This document shows positions 56,701-64,000 of a stretch of 64,000 bases of DNA, in pieces; positions within the stretch are counted from its first letter, which is position 1; every line of letters starts with the position of its first letter. Under the pieces are notes generated by a model. It was given only the letters and a program-made list of their open reading frames with translations. It made no database searches and was not told where the DNA came from. The position numbers and the translations under genes are program-made. The stretch lies in NCBI GenBank assembly GCA_947561395.2, contig OX387187.1:27199829-27263828 (forward strand). The letters are read 5' to 3'. This stretch comes from Buxus sempervirens (taxonomy: Eukaryota > Streptophyta > Magnoliopsida > Buxales > Buxaceae).

Positions 56701-59700
56701 CAAAGTGTGCGCGCCTGAAAAACGGTCGCACTGGTAGAAAACGGGAAATCTTAGTCGCCACCCGCCTGATGGGGTGCAGGCGGACACCTGGGTGCCTAAG
56801 TTAGTCTAATTGGTTGGTTGGTCTGTGGCGTGAGATTCTAAGTAAGGTCTCATTTGTGGTTCGGGGAAGTCCATAGACACCCCGATCCACCCTGCCGGTT
56901 GACAGGTCCCAAAGAGCTTCCTAGGTTTGAGTCAGCTGTCTATTTTGGTTCTCACCCGGTTCCTAATCCAGCATGTCATTTTAGTTAGGTCTCGGTGGGA
57001 CCACCTGAGTGGTGTGGGTCCCTTTAGTTGATTTTATCTCGCTTAAATTAGGTGATCTGTGCCTGATGGTGTGGGCCCGTTGGAAGGTCCACGGTGTCCT
57101 TGGTGGGCTGGGGTAAGCCCAGGTACCTATGTGGGCCTCTGTCTAAGCCTAGGAGGCCCTGTAGGCTTTGGTGAAGTGAATTGATTCTACCTTAAAGTTT
57201 AATTTGAGCATTTATGTAATTTCCCTGTAACAAATGGATCTGCATTGATTTGCGGGCCCCTAGGTGGGCCCCCATGATGGTTGCCAAAACGTTTTCAAAT
57301 TATCTTATTTAAATTCACCAAAGGGTTGTGGACATTGGGGCTTGGGGCCTGTAGTCCAATCTTAGGCTCGCAAGCCCATGTTCCTGAAGTTTAGGGTTTT
57401 AAACCCTCACTTGGTTGGTTGGTGGGGCTTTGACGGGCCCGATAGGCCCTTGCCCTTGGTCTCGGCCAAACCACGCAATTTAAACATCATTCCACAAACA
57501 AAGTTAGGGTGGGCTGCATTAGGTTTGGCCCATCCGATTTGATTGGTTAATTTCACTTAATCTCGCTTATTTACATGCTTTCCGGTTCATCGGGCTTGGT
57601 GGGCCCCGTTGGAAGGCCCACAGGTATTCCGAGTTGGACATTGGTCCAAGTCCCAAGTTGGGTTTCCGGGTGGCCCGGAAACCCTATCGGTTCGCTTGGT
57701 TCACTTGTGAGGTTATTCAAATTAACAAAAACCAAAAGTCACACCCAACCATGCATTTTTAAGGGCTTTGCAATGGGGGTGGTTTTTGGGCTTCCTAGGA
57801 GGTTCTAGTGACCATGTGGGCCCCTGTGTGGGCCCACAGTAGTGCAAAGTGTGGGGGAATACCCCATTTTGGGTCTCTCTAGGGACCTTTGAACCATGGG
57901 TGAGGGGGAGAAGGCTACGGGCTTTGCCTTCTCCCATTTACATCCAAATCAGCAGTGAAACAGGGACTTGAGTGTCCCTGTTTTTTTTTGCATCTTCATT
58001 CCATAAATCCACAAGCAATCAAATACGGTAAAAGGGGGACAACCACATAGGTCTTGGTGGCATGACTTAAACCCTAATAAGTACTCACATAACATGTACA
58101 TATGAAGCGAAGTGGGTGCTCATGTAAACAAATTAAATAATAATGCAAGTAAAAAAAAAGTGACCTAGCATGCTTCTAATGGAGAAGTGTGCATGTATTC
58201 AAGAAATACAAATGTACATAGGCATGCTACACAAATTTATAAAGAGAAACCACGCTGCAGGTGAGCCAAACCAGCAGCTGTTTGGAGGGGATTAGCATGC
58301 TAAAAGGGGGCTAGAAATGGAGGGAAAGTGACCTAGCATGCCACTAAGTTGGGGATAGGTGTGTGCACTTGGTGTGCGTGCAAGTAATGGTCCTACCATG
58401 CAAACATATTTGAATAAAAGCATGCTGTAGGTGCCTTGGACAGCAGCTAGTAATGGTGATTGACCATGCCAAAAGGGTTGGAAACCATGGGGATTAGGGA
58501 GGGAGAAAGCCACCCCTCATTCGGGATACTAACATGCTGAACCTAGGGGGTTTTGGTGGGGTGAAGGAGCACTTTAATGGACCCAATACAGCAAGCTACG
58601 GGGGGGCATAACAGCGGCCAAATGGAGGGGCTTATCAATATACAATACCACAAACTAAAAGGGGCTAAGGAGGACTCAAAAACAATAGCATTCCGAAGGA
58701 GAAAGGGGAACACATTTATACATGTGAGTATGCATATTTCAAAATCAATAAATCCTACCCAAGAGAGAACCATTCATCATGAGAAAACACACAAAAATAG
58801 GAATGAAAACCACAAAGAAAGGGAGCAAAGGGATAGTGGGGCTTACGTAGGGGGTACATTGGATGAGATAGAAGAGGAACATACTCCTCCTTTTGATGAA
58901 AATAAAGCACAAATAAAAGAAATACAGTAGCCAAACAATAACCTATGAACCCTCTAAATCAGTCAAAAATGATCTCCTTCCTCTCTTTATACTACCGGAA
59001 GCTATTCCCCCCTTACCATGGGGTTATCTACAAATTTAGGCTAGCATGAACTCAAGACAAGGGGGTGAAACATACCATGATAAGAACAGCAAATGTATGA
59101 CACTAGAAAAGAAATAAAAAGTGCTCCAATCATGCTAATATTCAAGTATGTTAAATAAAAATATATAAGGGAACTCACCTTGAGTTTACAAAACCGTTTA
59201 GAGTATTCTTGACCTCCTCTTGTGCTGGAGCAGCACTTAAGCAGCACTTCCTCTTCTCCAAATGCACTCCAAAGATCTCTTTTAGTGTTTAGAAGGAAGA
59301 AATAAGTGTAGAGAAGTGATTAGAAGAGATTTGAGTAGGGTTTCAAGGCTTGAGATGGGGTTGGAGTGGGTTTTTGGATCATTTGGATAAGGTGGGGTTG
59401 CTGGAGAAAAGGGAGAGAGGTTGGAGTGTGAGAGATGGAGGGATGTGTGTCATGGAGAGAGGGGTTGGGAGATGAGGTTGTGTTGGAAGATGGAGGGTTG
59501 GGTTAATGGAGATGGTTAGTGGGGTTTTAGGAGATAGAGGGTTGACATGTGTGATGGAGAGAAGGGTTGGGAGATGAGGGGTTGTGTTGGGAGATGGAAG
59601 GTTGTCTTGGAAGATGGAAGGTTGGGTTAATGGAGATGGTTAGTGGGGTGTTGGGAGATGGAGGGTTGGGTTAATGGAGATGGTTGGGTTAATGGAGATG

Positions 59701-60335
59701 GTTAGTGGGGTGTTGGGAGATGGAGGGTTGAGTTAATGGAAATGGTTAGTGGGGTGTTGGAAGATAAAGAGGTGTGTTGGGAGATGGAGAGAGGGACATG
59801 TGGCAATTGGTTAGAGGGGTGTTGGGAGATGAAGAGGTGTGTTGGGAGATGGAGAGAGGGGCATGTGGCATCCAATGTGGAGCTCCCCTTGTGCACACGT
59901 GGCATCCAATGTGGAGCTCCCCTTGTGCACACGTGGCATCTCACGTGGCATTACTAAAATTCTAGTAATACCCTTAGCTTTGATTGTTCATATCTTCTTC
60001 ATCCAGACTCCGATTTGAGCAAACTCAATTGTGTTGGAATCATATCGAGATTCTCTATCCAATGGTATAGAGTAAGGTACTTGGCACGGAAATCAAGGAA
60101 AAGTCAACTCTCGGCTCTTCCTCAAGTTTGACCGCTCGCAGAACCTTCATCCGGACTCCGATTCCTGCCAACTCAGTTGCGTTGGAACCGTGTCGAGATT
60201 CTCTATCCAATGGTATAGCGCAAGGTAGCCAGATTTCATTTGATCGAAAAGTCAACTTTCGACCCTTCAGGGTTTGACTTTTTAGCAGGCATTTTTGGCT
60301 TTTTGGGAGCGCAAAAATGAGGTGCTTATACAAAG
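56701..60335 (-). mobile_element. Solo LTR (3.6 kb) with CAAAG target duplication
   Basis: The LTR runs 56706-60330, starts TGTGCGCGCC and ends GGTGCTTATA on the plus strand, and is flanked by CAAAG at 56701-56705 and 60331-60335. Removing it restores the continuity of the COBRA-like exon at the amino-acid level. It is related along most of its length to the solo LTR at 36895-39902, but about 600 bp longer, largely because of an internal G-rich minisatellite. The terminal CA expected on the plus-strand right end is TA here, a point change. No internal retrotransposon sequence remains. Confidence 0.9.
59450..59945 (+). repeat. G-rich minisatellite inside the solo LTR
   Basis: Irregular tandem units built from gttgggagatggagggttgg and gttaatggagatggttagtg fill about 59450-59850. 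Two copies of a 29-bp unit (cacacgtggcatccaatgtg, gagctccccttgtg) follow at about 59866-59940. The related LTR at 36895-39902 lacks this block. Confidence 0.85.
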
Positions 60336-60920
60336 GAGGAGTAATAAACTCATGGGTGTAGGATCCAGCGACTACATTAAGCTCATTCTAGGTTAGTGTG
60401 GGTGCAGCAGGAACCTCCAACAAGACTGTCAGAGTGCCAAAGAACTTCACACTGAAAGCACCGAGACCTGGATATACTTGTGGACCTGCAAAGTTTGTAA
60501 GACCAAGTAAATTTATAATATCTGATCAAAGGAGAGTGACTCAAGCTTTGAGTAAGTAAATTGCTCAAATGTTCTATAGCGGAATTTATATATTTCTTTT
60601 TGTCGGCTATAGGAGCAAAACATTTATGTGATGTGTACATTTTTAGGTTGATGCCATGGATATGTTGTAAATTTATGATTAACATGTAGCGTGTAAGAGC
60701 CAATTCATATAAGAAGCAGTTTTCTAATTATGTAAGTTCTATATAAACATGTCCGAGAATTGGGGCCATAAAAAATGTATTTTTTATTTATTTATGTGGG
60801 ATTTAATGCTAAATTGAATAAACTGTAATGGCAGCACACTTATGGCAAATCCATAACTTTTTTTTCCTTTTTACATTCTATTGCTCATTATTCATGCGCA
60901 ACGCACGTGATCATTACTAG

Positions 60921-61660
60921 TTTCTTAATAAAAACAATTGAAAACTTCCAAAATGAACGAATTCTGAGAATTTTGTGCTTGGTTTGAACATGGTGATGAT
61001 AAATCAAAAAAATATCGATTGATTATAATAGGGTTGGAAACATTGTCCATTCTCACATTTCAGAAACTGATTTTTCGAGAAAAACCACAACCTCCTGATT
61101 TAAAGCATAAAATTGGAGGATTTACTGAACTCTGTAGTCAATCCTAAAAATAAGCTGGTAAATCGATGAAACCGTTTTTGGTGTTTGACAAGAAGGCTTT
61201 TCATGGATGTAAAGTGGAATCAAATATATTGTTAAGACACTCTTGATACTATATATGCTAAACTATGATAAATAAAATAAAAAATAAAAACGAGACATAA
61301 CACCATTTCTGCAATCTCGTGGTTTTTTTTTTGGTTGGATGGACAATAATGGAGCAGAGGCATTTCTCACATAAAATATGATTTTTCACATACGGAACCA
61401 TGAGTGCACGACGGCATAGATTTTTCATTAAAAGAAAATACCCAACGCTTCAACAAGACCTACTAATCCCACAACAATGCTTGAAAACTACTTGGAATCC
61501 GACCGGTTTCTTCTGTCACCGATTGTATTACGTTTCGTGTAACAGATTTTGTGGACGCGACACGCGTCCTAATGGTTTAAAAATCGAAATAACGCTGACG
61601 GAAACGGCGAACGATGAAAACTAACGACGACGTTCCATCGTTAGCGTTGTTCGTCGACTT
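60921..61660. other. Unassigned spacer
   Basis: AT-rich sequence downstream of the Helitron end. Nothing recognised. Confidence 0.4.
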
Positions 61661-61679
61661 TTGTTTCATTCGATTAAAA

Positions 61680-63924
61680 AAATTGTGCCCAATTCAAAAA
61701 ATTTCAAAACCCCTCTTTCAATTTCAAAACCCCTCTCGTTTCTTCTTCCTCCTCAACCTAAACCCCTTCAACCGATCTTCTTCCCCTTTCGTTCCTCTTC
61801 CTCCTCCTCCTCAGCCTAAACCCCTTTCGTTCTTCTTAAGAAAGAACATTCGTAGCACCATTAGTGACAGAGAAAATCGGTTGCCATCTCCATTTCTTCT
61901 TGTACTCGGTCAAAATCTGCCACTTTTAGGTCTCTCAGTTTCTCTGCAAATCTATCATGGAATGCCTTCATTAATGGTAAAAAAAAAAAGCTTTGCGAAC
62001 ACCTCAGCTTTTTCTCTCTCCTTATCTCTTTTTCCTTTGCAATTTGGGTTCAGAGCAAGAATCCCTCTTTGCGTATATATGATTATGGGATTTTGAAATG
62101 TGGGATTCGACTCTTGCAGGGAGTTTACCAATGAGAGCAATCGAGAGGCCCATACACCGGCGTTCTGTTGTTTGCGAAGTGGCTCCAAATAAAAAGGCTG
62201 ATTCAGCTGCAAAGAGAGCTTGGCAAGATGAGAAAAGGAGCATCTACAACAAAGGCCGGAAATCTGAAGTTAGAACCCGCATGAAGAAGGTATCCCTCTT
62301 CTTTTTTTCCTTTCAATTTGGTGTTTGATTTGATGATTTCTCTCTTCCACATACCCCTTCGACTGATGTGAAATCAGTTCTGTTTTCCTCAATTATTTAT
62401 TGAACGTGGTATAGATTTTGTCAAGTTTCTGGGTTTCCTTTTCATTTTATGGTTTGCACGGTGGTGTTCACTAATATACGTATTAGTGCAGTTTTTTTGG
62501 CTTAGATTAGAAGTTTGCTTAAAGGTGCAAATAGATAACCAGAAGTTAGTAAATTGTTTCCAGTTATTTGATGCTATGCTTTCTTGAAATGGTTTATTAC
62601 TAACCGTTTAGATACTTCCCTTTTCATAATTGACTGAGAAGCTTGATGTGTGTGTATGTGTGAGAGAGAGAGAGAGAGAAAGAGAGAAAGAGAAAGACTG
62701 AATATTTGAGAATAGGATACTTATGAAATCAAAGATTGGAGCAGTTGACTGAGTTGTGAAGTTGTCTGATTACAGTTTTAAAGTAGCATTTGTGTCGATA
62801 ATGTGGGTTGGTTCATTGGAATGAAAAAGGGCAAGAAAGAATATCAAGTAAAAAATGCAAATAAATAGATTAACTTCATCAACAGAGGATTCCTCTTTTC
62901 TCTCCCATTGAGTTTTTGGGAGAAAAAAACTTATGGCTAAGAAGAAGTAGAAAACAGGGCATAAAATAAGTTCAGTGACAATTTTTTATGGTGGAATCCT
63001 TCTTTGTTCTTTCCCAGAACACGAGGCTTATCAAGTTGATGTGTAAGCTAGAGTTTTGGAAATTTAGAACAGAATTCTTGGTATAAATGAATAATAATAT
63101 GTGTATATAAATGTTTTGTGCATACCATTATAATTGAAAATTATTCAAACTGGGTCTGGAAACATTTAGCTGATGAAATTCCGTGGTGACACCTGAACTT
63201 GTAATTGTATTTAAAACCTATGACAAAGTAAATCTGTTGGTACTTAAAATCCTCTAAAAACAAATCATGCAAAGATAGTGTTCATTTGAAGAAACCTGGA
63301 TAAAATAAGGTGGTTGTGGCTTTATGAACATTAAGGTGGAAAGTGATTTGGAATATCGCTAGTTCTGGGCAACGATTCGTGCAGTTATTAGTTGTAGGAA
63401 CCTTGAATATGATTGAACATTATTTTGTTCAGTGAATTAAAATGGAGATTAAAATCATTGCAGATTGTTGTTTTTTTAGTATCGGTGCAATGGTTTTACA
63501 AAATATTTTGTTGATAATACAGTCTAGTCTCCCACGCAAGGATTGAGTATTAAAAATAAATGTGGTATATGTAAGTCATGATGGATGGGGCTTTACTCGC
63601 CTAATACCATGCCTGAGCCATAATGCAATTAGTTGCAAGATAATTAAAAGCAATTCAGGGGGGAAGTAAACAGTAGGGCAAAGGCCATTCAAACGTCAAT
63701 CTTCATCATTGCTGTGTTCTGGGGACCATCTTATTCTCAGCATTTGACTGAAAATGTTAATATGTAGGTTCTTATAGATCTGTCCAGAGTAGTCAGTGTA
63801 AGAAAGCAAAGTTGAAAAGTTATTCATAGCCTTTATTCTTCAATTAACATAATTCATATAATTCAGGTTGTGGAATCATTGGATCTCCTCAAGAAGAAAA
63901 GGGATACACAAGCTGAAGAAAATT
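61680..63924 (+). pseudogene. Plastid ribosomal protein bS20 (RPS20) locus, apparently truncated or chimeric
   Basis: 62120-62289 carries MRAIERPIHRRSVVCEVAPN, then KKADSAAKRAWQDEKRSIYN and KGRKSEVRTRMKKV, with an acceptor (CTTGCAG) before 62120 and a donor GT at 62290. The next exon starts at 63867 after TTCAG with VVESLDLLKKKRDTQAEE. This is the junction of transit peptide and mature bS20c, a small-subunit plastid ribosomal protein that binds 16S rRNA. The expected continuation (the second helix pair and C-terminus) is absent. From about 63925 the sequence turns into aatttcaaaaccc and tttcgttcttcctcctcctc, which resembles the leader at 61700-61860. A 61614-62096 frame upstream may include leader or transit-peptide exon sequence but is not clearly homologous. 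The copy is probably a fragment or a rearranged duplicate. Confidence 0.75.
62660..62697. repeat. (GT)n-(GA)n microsatellite in the bS20 intron
   Basis: tgtgtgtatgtgtgagagag followed by further GA units and gaaagagagaaagagaaag. Intron position only. Confidence 0.9.
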
Positions 63925-64000
63925 TCAAAACCCATCTTTTTCAAAACCCCTTTCGTTCTTCCTCCTCCTCAACATTCGTAAGACGAATGGCGATAGAGGA

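Larger units (their letters stand above)
55711..60551 (+). pseudogene. COBRA-like (COBL) pseudogene split by a solo LTR
   Basis: Exon A, 55711-55790, reads AYDALDPNGNIAAKWDIMSW then TPHDYV, with intact CTGCAG acceptor and GTAAGT donor. Exon B starts at 56465 with DVITIYNFQQYRHIQAPRWT, then LGWTWAKKEVI, a TAG at 56558-56560, GGQTIEQGDCSKYKGNVSHC, a TGA at 56666-56668, and TPYNQQIVNCCK. It is cut at 56705 by the solo LTR and resumes exactly at 60336 with GVINSWV, two further TAG codons, VSVGAAGTSNKTVRVPKNFT and RPGYTCGPAKFVRP, ending at a donor after 60551. COBRA proteins are GPI-anchored wall proteins controlling cellulose orientation. The N-terminal exon and GPI-signal region are missing, so this is a captured, dead fragment. 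The frame is continuous across the LTR insertion. Confidence 0.9.
49283..60920 (+). mobile_element. Probable second Helitron (about 11.6 kb with nested insertions)
   Basis: The left end, after AA, reads TCTATCCTACTACTTATAAA, a typical plant Helitron 5' terminus. The right end has a hairpin CATGCG-CAA-CGCACG (one mismatch, about 60894-60908), then tgatcatta, then CTAG at 60917-60920, followed by T. Both ends fit A/T insertion without target duplication. Inside are a minisatellite, a MITE, a 240-bp duplication and a COBRA-like pseudogene split by a solo LTR. Pairing of these two ends is inference; they could belong to two different Helitrons. No Rep/helicase gene is visible. Confidence 0.55.

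Noticed and set aside
57575-57937. Open frames in the second solo LTR
   Set aside because: Within LTR sequence and not conserved in the related LTR at 36.9-39.9 kb.
36895-60330. The two related 3-3.6 kb LTRs as the two ends of one retrotransposon
   Set aside because: Each has its own different 5-bp target duplication (CCCAG and CAAAG), so they are independent solo LTRs.

Overview
The window looks like a gene-poor, transposon-rich stretch of a eudicot nuclear genome. The signs are GT-AG introns, an A-type plant cytochrome P450, fragments of plant-specific gene families (GRF, CSLD, COBRA-like, plastid ribosomal protein bS20, HT1-like kinase), and a very large Tat-lineage Ty3/gypsy retrotransposon. 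The species cannot be told from the sequence. Only one gene looks intact and host-like: a two-exon CYP71-clan P450 at 3488-5371. A plastid bS20 locus at the right edge runs out of the window and looks chimeric.

Layout. 1-3.2 kb holds a 62-bp minisatellite, decayed DUF455 and kinase fragments side by side, and a 1.15-kb Mutator-like element. 3.5-5.4 kb is the P450. 7.27-11.81 kb is a 4.5-kb Helitron carrying a growth-regulating-factor fragment. Its insertion is shown by an uninterrupted copy of the target repeat at 44.52-44.84 kb. 13.2-13.9 kb is a cellulose-synthase-like D pseudogene fragment. 16.73-17.88 kb is a poly-A retroposon with a 10-bp target duplication. 17.98-44.02 kb is one 26-kb Tat-type LTR retrotransposon. 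44.8-47.6 kb is very AT-rich and featureless. 49.3-60.9 kb is a probable second Helitron containing a COBRA-like pseudogene, which is split by a 3.6-kb solo LTR, plus a foldback MITE. 61.6-64 kb is the bS20 locus.

The Tat element is the main point of interest. Its sense gag-pol is broken by frameshifts and stops. Between pol and the 3' LTR it carries two spliced genes on the opposite strand: a two-exon, uninterrupted DUF7745-type gene, and a seven-exon plant-mobile-domain (PMD) gene with a single internal stop. A 25-bp palindrome, GTATCCGGT-N7-ACCGGATAC, occurs at an exact 39-bp period in separate arrays: the LTR, the 5' leader, directly upstream of the DUF7745 gene's TATA box, and directly upstream of the inferred first exon of the PMD gene. 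This looks like a shared cis-regulatory module for every transcription unit of the element. It suggests that an element-encoded or host dimeric factor controls them together. That functional reading is inference; the arrays and their spacing are directly visible.

Two large solo LTRs of one family (36895-39902 and 56706-60330) each have a perfect 5-bp target duplication. They interrupt the inferred first intron of the PMD gene and the COBRA-like pseudogene respectively, giving a clear relative order of insertions.
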